A DNA stretch of 64,000 bases from Symbiodinium kawagutii (Eukaryota > Sar > Dinophyceae > Suessiales > Symbiodiniaceae): the NCBI GenBank assembly GCA_009767595.1, contig VSDK01023990.1, positions 218,305 through 282,304 of the forward strand. The letters are read 5' to 3'. Below are positions 23,701 through 33,611 of the stretch, one piece after another. The notes under the pieces were generated by a model. The model searched no databases. It was not told the origin of the DNA and saw only the letters and a program-made list of their open reading frames with translations. Position 1 is the stretch's first letter. The number at the start of each line of letters is the position of its first letter. Made by a program: the position numbers and the translations under genes.

Positions 23701-26700
23701 AACGACAAACTGGATGAGTCCCGTTGGCGCGGACCTGCCATTGTATGTGCCGTGGAACCCCGCAATTCCTCTGAAGGCGTGGTTCGCCCTGATGTCTACT
23801 GGCTGGCACATGGCAGTTCCTTGGTGCGAGCAGCCCCTGAACATGTCAGGTTGGAACTTCCTGCCGAGCGTGAAGCCCGTTTGGAGCAGATGCCCTACAC
23901 GGCCACCCGCCTTCCTTTGCAGGAGCAGCTGCTGTCCGCCCTCAAGCCTGTCCGTGGACCCATTCGATTTTTGGACCTTGCCCCCCGTGGCGCCCGTTCT
24001 GACGCACGTGCCAAGCGATCAAAAAGTCCACCTCCTGATGAACCTCCTGAGCCGATTGGACTTGGCCCACCTGATGACGATCACCCTGGGGATGATCACT
24101 CGTCCGGTCCTGGAATTGACCCGGCCACTGGACTTGGTCCGTCGAGGCGAGCAGAACCCCCATCCATGGCAGAACCATCAGGTCATGGAGGAGATGATGA
24201 TAGCAAGAGGAGGAAGACCGAACGGGATCAGCAGATCGCCCGACTCAAAGCGGACTTCGAGAAGGCCAAGGCAAAGATCCGACAGAAGAAGACTCAAGAG
24301 AACCAAAAAGCTCTGAATGATCTGGTTGAACAGAAAGTGTCAGAGGCGAAGAAGGAAGTGAAGATCATCGAAGAGCCGCAGTCGGAGGCAGTGGTCGACA
24401 ATGACGATGCCCAGATGACAAAGACCGAGGACATGACGGAGAAGGAAACCAGGGAGCGATCAAGAAGCCCACCTCCTATGGACGAGATCCGCCGATCCCA
24501 TGAAGATGCGCGACAACTTGATGGATTGCCGAGAATGAGTAGGGCAACAGGTGCGCAGATGCTTCGTGGGAACGCCTGGGCTGAAGGAATGAACATGTCT
24601 GATGATGAGCTGCTAGCCGAAGAGTTCAATGAGAAGAAGCTCACCATCGAAGAGAAGAAGATGTTCGACGAGGCCAAGGATAAAGCCCTGATGGTCTGGA
24701 TCGAGAATTCGGCATGGAGGGCTGTGGATGAAAGCGAGGCCGGCAATGGTGAAGTGGTCCCAGCTCGATTTCTACAAAGATGGAAGAAAGTGGATGGTGG
24801 AGTCAAGGCCAATGCTCGAGTCATCATTCAAGGATTCAAACACAAAGATGTCTTGGAGCAGCACCTGGAGACGGACTCTCCAACTTTGTCCAGAACTTGC
24901 CGGATGCTCATCTATGTGATGGCTGTGCAGAAGAGATGGAAGCTCTTCAGCGCTGATGTGAAGAGCGCCTTCATGCAAGCCGACAGCATCGACGAGGAGA
25001 CCCGGATCTATGTCAAGCCCACCGCGGACATGCGTCGCAGACTCGAACGGCTCATGGGTTTGAAGCCCTATGAGATCCTCAAAGCCACGAAGCCTGCATT
25101 CGGAGATGTGCGTGCGCCCCGTCAATGGTTCACCACCGCAGATGGAGTGTTAGTGGATGGCCTGAAGTTCTACCGACACGCACTCGACAGATGTCTCTTT
25201 GTGAGTGCAAGGTTGGCCACCACGGAGGATGACGAGTACGAGGTTTTCGCCGATGGGAACCAGATGTTCGTCGTCGACGGCGTTCTGGGATTGCACGTGG
25301 ATGACTTCGTGGGCGCTGGCGAAGGGATCTTCAATGAGAAGGACTTGGAAGGGGACTATGATGCCAACTTCCTGACCTTCCGGGACAAGTTGTGTGGATT
25401 GTCGCGGCGGTTTCGTTTTGGATCATGGGCCTTCGGAAGCAACATGAGCTTCTGCGGCAACGAGGTGGAGCAGAGTTTGGACTTTGAGACCGTCCACATC
25501 TCGATGGCCGACTACGCGAAGAGGGTGAAGCCCATCTCCGTGGACAAGAACCGGAAGACTATGAGCCAAGATCCATGCAGCGCTGTGGAACAGAAGCAGC
25601 TGCGCGCACTGGTTGGTGCGATGGCTTGGCCGGCAAATCAATGCCTTCCTCAGATTGCGGCAACGTGCAGTTTGCTCCAGGCCGCAGTGTCAAGCCCTAC
25701 GGTTCAGGATTTGAATGAGGCAAACAAGGGCTTGAGATTCATGAAGGAGATCGCCAAGGACTACAAGCTTTCCATTCATCGACATGGAGATCTTCGTGAT
25801 GTTCGGTTCGGTGCTTATGCCGATGCTGCGTGGGCCGTGCGGCCCGATGGAACGAGCCAGGGTGGATGCCTGATTTTCTTTTGCAGCAAGGACGAGATGG
25901 ACGAAGGCAAGGTGATGAAACTTTCCCTGGTCGACTGGAGTTCGAAGAAGTTGGCCAGGGTGTGCCGTTCGTCTTTGTCGGCTGAAGCTCAAGCAGCCGC
26001 TGCAGCAGTTGACAACTTGGAGTGGACCCGTGTTTGCTGGGCTGTGATGATTTGGCCCAACATCGCCATCAACGAGCAGGAGACCCTCGATCGGACTGGA
26101 GAGTCCCCGCTGCTGTCTGACGCCAAGGCATTGTATGACTCTGTGAACAGCCTGACGCAGAGCAAGGTGTCGGACAAGAGGACGGGCATCGAGGTGGCCA
26201 TCATCAAAGAGAGATTGAAGGCCATGAAAGGAAAGATGAAGTGGGTCAATTCGGGACAGCAACTCGCCGATGGTTTGACGAAGAAACAAGCCAGGGAGAA
26301 CTTCGCCTACTTGTTGCAAAGGGGCGTGCACCGTCTGGTGTACGATGAGACGTTCACCGCCCACAAGAAGGTCGGCCACGATGAGAAGGAGAAGCAACGG
26401 CTCGAGATGGAGGAGCTGGCGAAAGACATGTATGAACAGCAGATCTACATGGTCGAAGATGATCGTGAAAAGAAGAAGAAAAATATGTGCCAGATGGCAG
26501 GATGTCAGAATCCAGTGGAAGGTGGAAATGAGAAGAACCGTTTCTGCTCGCGACGTCACTTCTACCTGGACCGCCACCGACGGGCACAAGGTGTGGAACC
26601 TTGGAAGAAAGCCGCAATGCAAGCAGTGGCACTACTGGCTGCTGAAGTCATGCCCGTCGATGGAGCCGCGGTGGACCAGGATGAGGAGCGCGATGAGGGA

Positions 26701-27249
26701 AAGTGGTTCGACAAGGTGATGCTTGTGGTGTTTGTGCTGGCAGTGATCGGTCTGATCGCTGTCCTCCATGGCATCTACAAGTGTGTGTCCTGGACGATCA
26801 TCGGCTACCGCAAGAAGTATGACCTCGTGCCTGTGTATGACGAGATCCCTGCGGAGGCCTACTCATCCCGCAGCCATGGCGTGCGCCGCTTCGATGATGA
26901 GTGGGAGAAGGAAGATGACGAGGTGAAAAAGAATGCCGAGAGGGAGGCCCGGAGAATTGCCTTCCACCAGGACAACAAGGACTACCATGATGCGAGGCAT
27001 GAAGTGATCGCTCATGCCAAAGCCCGCCGACTCAAACCACGTCCAGTGGAGTTCGACGAGAATGGCGACATCAAGATACCCGATGAAGAATGGCGCATCA
27101 TGCAAGCTTACAAGACTGGCCGAGCCAAAGACAAAGTGACTCAGACCAAGTACACCTACGATCACAAAGCTGCGAAGCCACGCACCAAGGAGACTCACTG
27201 GTCGCAGCACGGAGCTTGGTACAGTTGCAGCGGGTATGAAACCCCATAG
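20710..27249 (+). CDS. pol: Copia Pol polyprotein: protease, methyltransferase-like block, integrase, RT, RNase H, zinc and membrane tail
   Basis: 2179 codons without a stop. The first five belong to the foldback end; Copia coding resumes at 20726. Parts in order (residues): acidic Asp/Glu-rich 12-80; Gly/Lys basic tract 121-155; aspartic protease DSGAT at 248-252; methyltransferase-like block about 449-640 with PPCTKWS (510-516) and FEHP (563-566); integrase zinc finger H717, H722, C750, C753; catalytic D780, D838, E874 (D-35-E spacing); GPY/F-like module about 1000-1060; RT with ADVKSAF (D1416) and HVDD (1529-1532); RNase H D1705, E1759, D1804 and ADGLTK; then CX4CX13CX3H (1927-1950) and one hydrophobic helix 2003-2025. 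All catalytic residues are present. With Gag separated, it lacks its normal start; read-through or internal initiation would be needed. Confidence 0.95.
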   Translation: MEALGTRMFGADHKPNVKDLVRSNRDDNFFEEPLDDEEAFFYDDDYGYGDWEEPQPWVFDEETFYEDEEYLDDSVPSDLEQAADHTEEAFVNYMESRRRMKELALSRGFYPVVALGPELTGGGKSGGKGKGSGKGKGKGKSRGKSKGKGQMRRTQENRRPMSGLRRYPGPSSATSSASGGTSGSETRSTLSGSTASHGPRFKRYRGNGGGIKEVPEENIAMVEETVVMHDMVEECHYAATDVGKAIIDSGATRTIVGENVWKNWVEYAAQSGMDLQCTTQSETRDFRFGDGGVARSNYQVEFMAGVKGHRILIQASVIAGNTPFLLARPALELLEMKQNYATHQVSVLGSAFFEPERGHKGHYLLDLLEYKVEREDPIFYAVNEEDGNIHVEENPEFPIVDEERHLEWKIEPVLDDAAKLDDSDLVDYVDIEDAQALVEDALEGALAGRTLMFWEVYVDRGNLSDYLSGYPDVEVRTFGLPEWDFEIKAHRDEFLRQLRQERPHFVWYAPPCTKWSPIQRINMINPDRRARILAAREREEASHLTLVKDGFWEGKEVDCGSGFEHPHGADSWVTDTIDLMGGYFESVTDRCRTGLVLKHRGRVLGKVKKQTRIRTTSYDVAKAMDLPCMCGAEGHVQMIGKSQELKEMQNYEEGFVKVAAEAIYNDMEDRWRRREMASIMMTEEVEMERSNPKKDEEDLQIARVNTSAAKRIVAKLHRQLGHPSNQKLIMAMKDAKLAQNIIDVAKDFTCAACESQRARSLPKPAALQKATYFNEMIEMDTFHLKWDDSRKKVFAIIDAYSHFETNAVIASESLEEELDVLEKQWISWAGFPKILKTDSSGAHMSEYLQEWCDERRIRLILVPKEAHYRMGTVERLHSVRRQQLLKMKLDLPELSLDQAVLHACAQRNRLRTVYGASPAAMVFGHTPTFEGISDVPHGVRPDGPAQHLADQAIRHSAAMSFYEANHSYTIRRALLARSRKDAPAITVGDHAFYWRWGNDKLDESRWRGPAIVCAVEPRNSSEGVVRPDVYWLAHGSSLVRAAPEHVRLELPAEREARLEQMPYTATRLPLQEQLLSALKPVRGPIRFLDLAPRGARSDARAKRSKSPPPDEPPEPIGLGPPDDDHPGDDHSSGPGIDPATGLGPSRRAEPPSMAEPSGHGGDDDSKRRKTERDQQIARLKADFEKAKAKIRQKKTQENQKALNDLVEQKVSEAKKEVKIIEEPQSEAVVDNDDAQMTKTEDMTEKETRERSRSPPPMDEIRRSHEDARQLDGLPRMSRATGAQMLRGNAWAEGMNMSDDELLAEEFNEKKLTIEEKKMFDEAKDKALMVWIENSAWRAVDESEAGNGEVVPARFLQRWKKVDGGVKANARVIIQGFKHKDVLEQHLETDSPTLSRTCRMLIYVMAVQKRWKLFSADVKSAFMQADSIDEETRIYVKPTADMRRRLERLMGLKPYEILKATKPAFGDVRAPRQWFTTADGVLVDGLKFYRHALDRCLFVSARLATTEDDEYEVFADGNQMFVVDGVLGLHVDDFVGAGEGIFNEKDLEGDYDANFLTFRDKLCGLSRRFRFGSWAFGSNMSFCGNEVEQSLDFETVHISMADYAKRVKPISVDKNRKTMSQDPCSAVEQKQLRALVGAMAWPANQCLPQIAATCSLLQAAVSSPTVQDLNEANKGLRFMKEIAKDYKLSIHRHGDLRDVRFGAYADAAWAVRPDGTSQGGCLIFFCSKDEMDEGKVMKLSLVDWSSKKLARVCRSSLSAEAQAAAAAVDNLEWTRVCWAVMIWPNIAINEQETLDRTGESPLLSDAKALYDSVNSLTQSKVSDKRTGIEVAIIKERLKAMKGKMKWVNSGQQLADGLTKKQARENFAYLLQRGVHRLVYDETFTAHKKVGHDEKEKQRLEMEELAKDMYEQQIYMVEDDREKKKKNMCQMAGCQNPVEGGNEKNRFCSRRHFYLDRHRRAQGVEPWKKAAMQAVALLAAEVMPVDGAAVDQDEERDEGKWFDKVMLVVFVLAVIGLIAVLHGIYKCVSWTIIGYRKKYDLVPVYDEIPAEAYSSRSHGVRRFDDEWEKEDDEVKKNAEREARRIAFHQDNKDYHDARHEVIAHAKARRLKPRPVEFDENGDIKIPDEEWRIMQAYKTGRAKDKVTQTKYTYDHKAAKPRTKETHWSQHGAWYSCSGYETP

Positions 27250-27288
27250 GTCCTTGGGTCGTGAATTTTTCCAACACCACACCACCGG

Positions 27289-27485
27289 TGTGAATGTGTG
27301 CCTATCGACCATTCAGTTGTGTCACGTCATGTGATGCATGTGCAATTCCATATGCGAACGGCATTCCGCCGTTGGGCTCGAAGGGCCCTTGAGCTGCCAT
27401 CTACTGGCACGACACCTAGAAAAACCCCCGCGTGCGCTTGCCGCTGTGCTGTGTGTGGACTTCGGGAACCACCACCACGTTTGCA
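27289..27485 (+). repeat. 3' long terminal repeat
   Basis: 197 bp, reading as identical to 12138-12334, beginning 39 bp after the pol stop. It is followed by CTATA at 27486-27490. It should supply the polyadenylation region. Confidence 0.95.
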
Positions 27486-27564
27486 CTATATAAATGACTG
27501 ATGTGAAGGATGATTTAGGGGTCCCCTAGTTGAAGAAACCCTTACCATTTGTTACATGTAAAAC

Positions 27565-27620
27565 CCATCCCGCATCACACGGCTGTTTTACAGTCTGGAA
27601 GCTGATGGGCGTTCCATCGC
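27565..27620 (-). CDS. Candidate internal exon, 56 nt
   Basis: A strong acceptor (GTTTCTTCACCAG|GC) and donor (GGGATGG|GTTTTA) enclose DGTPISFQTVKQPCDAGW on the minus strand (phase 1 in, phase 0 out). It sits about 80 bp beyond the Copia 3' LTR. Unknown function. Confidence 0.38.
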
Positions 27621-27971
27621 CTGGTGAAGAAACATCCACAACGCAAAGTTTCGACAGTGATGCGTTGTAGCACTTCATCATTTTCAATAATTGTTGTTTG
27701 GTTTCATCATCTTCAATAATCATTGGCTCGTTTCAAGAAAAATGATTGGCGGTTGCAACCCTTCTCGAACAAATTGGATAGATAATAATAGATCCTCCCA
27801 AGGCATGAAAAGAAACCAATCAGAACACCAACCAAAGTAGGTAAGCAACAGCTGGTAAGAATAAACATGTTACTCTACTCACCCAGGTCGCTAATTAATA
27901 TTCAACTACTGATGTTGAATATAGCTTGGAATCACCTGTGGTCTCTATGTTTGTGGGCTTCAAACCCATCT

Positions 27972-28165
27972 TGAAAGCTACTATGAAAATCTTGGATGCT
28001 GTTATGGAAATCCTGGATGCCATTCTGGAAATCCTGGAGGCCATTCTGGAAATCTTGGATGCGACTATGAAAAGCCTGGATGTCATTCTAGAAATCTTGG
28101 ACGCTATGATGGAAATGTTGGATGCAGTTATGGAACTCTTGGATGTTATTCTGGGAAGCCTGGGC
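27972..28165 (+). repeat. 21-bp tandem repeat encoding heptads
   Basis: Nine or so units of GAAATCTTGGATGCNATTCTG. On + they read as EILDAIL heptads inside a 124-codon open frame (27926-28300). The regular hydrophobic pattern is a by-product of a 21-bp unit. No start, splice or family evidence supports a gene, though expression cannot be excluded. Confidence 0.85.
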
Positions 28166-28568
28166 AATTTTAGAATCTGCTCTGGGGAATCATTAAGACA
28201 ATCATGTTACAACACCTCTGGCAACACACGCGGTGATCACCGGAGAATTTGCATGGCAAGTGTTGGTTGGCAATCCAACTGCTTGAATCTAATCATTTGA
28301 TGTTGGAGCGCGCCAATTTGAACAAATAATGCTACCAAGTAGGTCCTGGCGTACCCAACCTGTTGGTGTTTTTTCTGCAGCAAAAGCAAGAAATATCCAC
28401 CACATTACATAGGACCCCAGAAATACTTCCTTGCAGCGCTTGAGTTTTCACTACAGCGGGAAGTGTTCGAGGAGGTGAAGCACGGTTCTTCAAAAATGTG
28501 GCACGACGACAAACCGTAACGAACCTGAAATGTAGGCAGTATAGGACCAAATATGACCACATATACCT

Positions 28569-28805
28569 TGGAAACCGTTCGGAACCGTTCGGAACCGTTC
28601 GGAACCGTTCGGAACCGTTCGGANNNNNNNNNNNNNNNNNNNNNNNNNNNNNNNNNNNNNNNNNNNNNNNNNNNNNNNNNNNNNNNNNNNNNNNNNNNNN
28701 NNNNNNNNNNNNNNNNNNNNNNNNNNNNNNNNNNNNNNNNNNNNNNNNNNNNNNNNNNNNNNNNNNNNNNNNNNNNNNNNNNNNNNNNNNNNNNNNNNNN
28801 NNNNN
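28569..28805. repeat. GGAACCGTTC decamer array running into an assembly gap
   Basis: More than five perfect units of GGAACCGTTC from 28569 to 28623, followed by 182 N (28624-28805). The array is probably longer than shown. Confidence 0.93.
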
Positions 28806-29208
28806 CAGCAGCCAACCAGCACAACAAGCCACAGCAACCCAAAAGCAAGGCGAGCCAGTAACAAGGCCTTCAAAACGCCACTATGAATAAAAACGCCAAG
28901 AACTTTTGGAACCACTATGAATGACCACGTCAACAACTTTTGGAGGCGCACGCGAAGCATAACATACAACCATCCTGCAATAGCTTCCAATAATTGTAAA
29001 ATAGCTTCTAAGATTTTTAGAATAGGTTCCAAGACCAATTTCAGTCTAGCAGCCTCCGACAGAAACCATGGTTTATAGAACCCATGGGTGGTTCCAAAAT
29101 ATAGCTATTATTCACCTAATAGTTATTACCTAATCATCAACCGCTATCAATTGGTCCACGGTTAAAATAGCTATAACCAACAGGCACAGCTCCTTCCCGG
29201 CGGCTGAC

Positions 29209-29309
29209 CAGCAACTGCTCTGACAGTCAGCGACACAGAAGGTCGACGCGACATTTCTGGCGGCGCAGGGCATCGGCTAGCGAAGGGCTTCGGTTCAGGA
29301 GAGTGGGTA
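29209..29309 (-). CDS. Candidate internal exon, Pro/Ser-rich
   Basis: CGGTCGAG|T to GTTGCTG|GTCAGC on the minus strand is 101 nt and phase-consistent (1 + 33 codons + 1). The peptide starts THSPEPKPFASRCPAPPEMS. Low-complexity linker type; no family recognised. Confidence 0.35.
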
Positions 29310-29365
29310 CTCGACCGATGCACTGCATGTTATATCTACCTACATATTATCTTATAGCCAAATGT

Positions 29366-29466
29366 GGGTGTTTCTCAAAATAGGGGACCCCCTCAATCAT
29401 CCCCAAGTAGTTATTTTATAGTAAAAAACCACCCATTTATTGGGTTCCCTATTTTGAGAAACCTCC
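29366..29466. repeat. MITE family A copy with a clear 6-bp target duplication
   Basis: GGGTGTTTCTCAAAATAGGG ... CCCTATTTTGAGAAACCTCC, 101 bp. AAATGT stands directly on both sides (29360-29365 and 29467-29472). This copy best defines the element ends. Confidence 0.88.
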
Positions 29467-30438
29467 AAATGTAGGTAAACATAAATCAACCCTACATGGA
29501 GTCTCTGGGCAGCGCCTGTGGGAGTCCAGCGATCCCAACACTGTCGGGATGATGACCCATTTTTGGGATACTGACCCACGCCCAACTAGTCGAACTGTTG
29601 GGATGTTCTGGGAGCCATTCACCAGCATAAATCATTCATAGCTATACTCCTGTTGGCAAGCCCAGGGACAATGGGGTTGCCATGCTAATAACCCAACAAT
29701 GAATAGCGTCACGACCAGCTACCTGCTGGTTTTGACCATGACTACTCACAACAAGAGTGCTGGACGCAGTCGGGTCCCCCTTGTTTTCACTGTTTTTAGC
29801 TGTTTTTCATTAAAATTACAATGTTGTAGATGGCAAAAAAAACAAACACGTCAAAGAACATCTGATCTGGTTTTTAAAAACAAAAAACGAAAAGAAAAAG
29901 CATTTTAAAACAATATTTATGATTACTTTTTGGATTTTTTTTGTTGCCCAGGATTCGTTTGGTTCAAGGTATACTAGGTGAAGTTATTATGACAGAAGGT
30001 TGTTTGGAAGAGGTGTGTGTAGATTACATTTTTAGAAGGTAACTTTTCATGCACAAGGATGGGATGGGGAGAACGTACATAGACTTTCTTGAGGTTGGGG
30101 GGGGCTCTAAAAAAAAACTGAATCGTATCTTAATTTCAGCCAGTACCTTAGTTCTGAGTCCCGGTCCTCTGCAGCTGGAGGGAAGGCAATGGGCGCTGAC
30201 TACTGGGTTAGTGACAAGTATGGGGATAAACCCTATTGGAATATTCCAGACTAAACATATTACTGGCACCATGCATCATGTATAACAGGAGGTGTCGAAA
30301 TGGGGGGACCGAGAGCGTCCCTTTCTGGACAACAAACCAGTACCAAGCGCAAGAAAACCATGGCTAGCCGCTAGCCATGCTATTACCATGTTTCACAAGT
30401 AGGATCCACCATGATCTACCACTAAGCCATGGATCCAC

Positions 30439-30596
30439 CGATCAATGGGCAGAAATCAACAGAAACAAGACGCAAATTCAGCACTTTGCGTCCTATGCCA
30501 GACTCGTCCGACTCGGACTCCGTATCGGAAGCCACGACGAAGTCCAAGTTCAAGGCTTGTTGAATGCGACTGATCTCCTGCACCCGACACGCAGAG
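30439..30596 (-). CDS. Candidate internal exon with an acidic Ser/Glu cluster
   Basis: Acceptor GTCCTTCCCCAG|C and donor TTGATCG|GTGGATCC. It encodes SACRVQEISRIQQALNLDFV followed by a SDTESESDESG-type acidic cluster that could be a phosphorylation site. 158 nt, phases 2 and 1. Unknown. Confidence 0.38.
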
Positions 30597-30649
30597 CTGG
30601 GGAAGGACTTTAGTATACACAATTGACGGCCAAGTTGGGCACTTCAGGG

Positions 30650-32290
30650 TTACTTGTACTATCCTATGTTGACTGAATATTACTTGTAGATATCAAAATA
30701 AACATCTTCAGCTTTTGACTCATCACTGAACCACCTTTCATTGGAAGGTATTGGAAGTCTGAGCAGGTGCGTTTCAAAAGTCGGATCCTTGCAAGGTGGC
30801 AGCACTTTGGCAGGTGGTGACGGATCACTTCTGATATCCAAAACTTCTCACAATTAAAATACCACCTTGGACGGAAAAAAAAACACATGCAACTTTCTGT
30901 TTCAAAACCTTAGCATACCCAAGGAAAAGAGTTTGACTGCAAGTTTGTGAAATGACCTCCGTAAAAAGGTCACACAAATTACAACTTGAATTGCAAGAGA
31001 AGCTACAGTAACCGAATAACTAAACTTAACATAACTTCAACTGGTAACTTGGGTAACTCACTTGTGACCCTACAACTCTGGATGATATGATGATAATTTA
31101 AGAGGGTCATCTTGCAAGAACTCGCACTACGAGCTGGACACACAGATGGTACTGGACCCAGCTGCAGCGCCCTGTTGATGTAACCAGCGTGCGAATGGTG
31201 ATGGACTACTGTGGCTGTTCTTGGGAAAACAGGTGGGTTGATAAATGTTGCTGTTGTTTCTTGCTGTTTATGCCCAGGAATTTTGAAGATCAGCTGAGGG
31301 AGTGCCAGCGCGGCATGTGATCAAAGGCTTGGAGTCGACTGAAGCTGTTCTGGTCCGGGATTTGGATTGGTTCATCCAGTCACGATATTTTTTGGAAACA
31401 AACAAAACAGGAAAAAAACAATAGGAACATGATCATGTAAATATGATAGGAACACTAATCTGATCACGTGATTACGAAGAAAAATATAGATAAAACAACA
31501 GACATATTAGTAATGCTCAAAAGCCATGGTGAACAAGTCTGTGCTACCATTCCCTCTCTCGAAGCCGTTGGAATGGACTGAAATGCTGCAGCTTTCCAGC
31601 TATTTCAGTTCTGTTCATGATCCCCAATAAAATGGTGGTAGGTATATCTCATTAATGTTTGACTGTCGTGCAATCTGTGCCTGACTGTGTCAACCATGAA
31701 TAGGAGCTAGACCAAACAACTGTTCGTGCGCTCAATGACTCTTGATGGAAAGTATCATTGCTGAAGTGTTTTCTAAGTCAATTGGGCATCATTGTATCAA
31801 CAAATATCATCATCAGTTCATTCATGCATGCTGGTCACGCAGAATAATGACAGCCCATAAACCATTACATAAAGCATTGCCTCGTCCTCCAAATCATTAT
31901 CTGTTTCTTCAACCATTATTTTGTTCCTGAAGCACCACCGCGTTCCCCAACCATCCTTGAACCATTGCTGTGTTGAGTATATTTTCACATCCTTTTTGAC
32001 TGTTTTGATTCCTCATTGATTCCTTGTGGATTCTTTATGGATTATCTGTATTTCCTTATCAGCCACCACTGCTTAATTACATAAATATCCAAATCCATAT
32101 TGTTCGATCTTGACCAACAAACATATCTTCTTATTCACCATTCTATTGAGCTGACTGCTTACTTGGATGTGCCATGTCCAGGGCCACTGGTAAAAGTCAC
32201 CAAGCTTATCGGCTGAGTTCAGCTAAATTGTCGAGTGCAACGAACCATGATTATATCCCAGTTAACCTGTATCACTCATTATCAAGCATT
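30650..32290. other. Intron-like stretch with no assignable gene
   Basis: AT-leaning, non-repetitive DNA. Around 31120-31200 a GC-richer patch has an acceptor-like GGTTACATCAACAG|GG on minus, but three competing short frames; not called. Nothing else was seen. Confidence 0.4.
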
Positions 32291-32297
32291 GTTCAAT

Positions 32298-32397
32298 GGT
32301 GGTTTCTCAAAATATGGATGCACACAAATCGTCCTCTTCGAACCATCTATAATACGAAACCAACCATTTTTGGGGTTCCCTATTTTGAGAAATCACC
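32298..32397. repeat. MITE family A copy
   Basis: GGTGGTTTCTCAAAATATGG to CCCTATTTTGAGAAATCACC. Interior AAACCAACCATTTTTGGGG is shared with other copies. Confidence 0.8.
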
Positions 32398-32521
32398 ACA
32401 TAGTAGTTGTTTAACCACTCCCCTAATTGTTTCCTACGATTCACCATGATTAACCACTATTCTCCGTAGCAAATCTATCATTCCCCAATCCAACTAGCAC
32501 CATATAGTGGGTACATCATCT

Positions 32522-32624
32522 AGGTGTTTCCTCAAAATAGGGGACCCCCCAAAATGGATGATGACGATAAAGGGTTAACTTAAGGATGATAACTGGGGGG
32601 TCCCCTATGGCTTGAGAAACGCCC
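32522..32624. repeat. MITE family A copy (second, 125 bp from the previous one)
   Basis: AGGTGTTTCCTCAAAATAGG ... GGGTCCCCTATGGCTTGAGAAACGCCC. The right end carries the TATGGCTTGAGAAAC variant seen also at 44929, 51268 and 59352, a subfamily mark. Confidence 0.8.
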
Positions 32625-32647
32625 TAATATATGGCAAACCTATCAGC

Positions 32648-32771
32648 CTATGATTTCACGAAGCGGCTTCTCCCCTGGGCGGAAACATCCAACTGGGCGC
32701 CCAAAAAACATGCGCGCCTTGATCATGGCTCGGAAGTTGTTCCCGGCCAACTTGCGAGAGGACCTCAACTC
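32648..32771 (-). CDS. Candidate internal exon, basic
   Basis: A pyrimidine-rich acceptor (CTGGCCGCCAG|GAG) and a GC donor (AATCATAG|GCTGAT) bound 41 codons plus one base: ELRSSRKLAGNNFRAMIKAR, then an Arg/Gly/Pro-rich part. Frames on the + strand over the same island are also open, so the strand is favoured by the splice sites and not proven. Confidence 0.38.
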
Positions 32772-33067
32772 CTGGCGGCCAGGGCCAGGGGGTCAAGCTG
32801 GTGGTCAAATCGTGTTGGGTGCCCCCAGCGAATAAATTTTGTTAATGGATGTTAATAGTTAATGAATAAATAAGGTCAATAAATCAATAGACTTCATAAA
32901 AGTGTTTATTGCTGATAATGGTTGTAATGGCTAGTCATGATCATCAAATTAGCGGTAGCCCCCAATTATCATGCAGTGCATTGGACCTCTATACTAATCA
33001 ACCAACCGTTTTAGTATAGAGGGTCCCCAATGGCTTGACAAACCACCAAACAGGAAAGGATGGCTAC

Positions 33068-33173
33068 CTGGTTGGTGGTTGTTCACCACCCCGTCATGAA
33101 ACATCTGCGCAAGTCAACTAACCACTTGTTAATACATTTGGGAAAATAACAAGCATGCAAAACCAGCAGCCAG
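33068..33173. repeat. MITE family B copy
   Basis: CTGGTTGGTGGTTGTTCACC ... AATACATTTGGGAAAATAAC and CAAAACCAGCAGCCAG. Confidence 0.82.
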
Positions 33174-33611
33174 TTTTACATGATGCCAGCCAAATCACCC
33201 AACTTTGATTTCAGAGCGCTCGATTTGGGTTGGCCCTGTTTTTGTCCATTATCAGCGACTCGATTTGGAGTCATGCCTTCCCCACAATCGGAATGATGCA
33301 CCCGGAGAGCCTTGAACCATGAGGGACACAGCAATCGCCAAGGGGTTAGTTAGACCATTCTGAACTTATCCCATTTGACAGGTATGGTTTACATACGACC
33401 AATTCCCGCCCTTTGCCCGGAAAGTTACAAGTGCACAATCGCTTGTCATACTGGATCCTCAAATCGTTTGGCTGGGCAAATCCCAGACCCGTACCACAAA
33501 ACAACAAAATGTCTCAATAGCTGTGACCTATTGCTTAGCCATGACATATCCATGAGCTTGAGCACTAGATCAGAATACTTTAATCAAAAGGTGCGGGTTC
33601 TTAGGACTCAC

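Larger units (their letters stand above)
12138..27485 (+). mobile_element. Copia-type LTR retrotransposon carrying a nested 7.65-kb insertion
   Basis: The element runs from TGTGAATGTG to ...GTTTGCA, with 197-bp direct LTRs beginning TG and ending CA. The 5-bp sequence CTATA lies immediately outside both ends (12133-12137 and 27486-27490), the duplication size expected for Copia integrases. Internal order is Gag, protease, methyltransferase-like block, integrase, reverse transcriptase, RNase H. Integrase before RT defines the Copia (Pseudoviridae-like) class. Without the nested insert the element is about 7.7 kb with one gag-pol frame. No purine tract was found directly upstream of the 3' LTR (the sequence there is ACACCACACCACCGG), which is odd. 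Identical LTRs suggest a young insertion. Confidence 0.97.

Noticed and set aside
21271..26622. Long antisense frames (e.g. 379 and 310 codons) under pol
   Set aside because: Shadows of a GC-rich coding strand; the + frame has all catalytic motifs.
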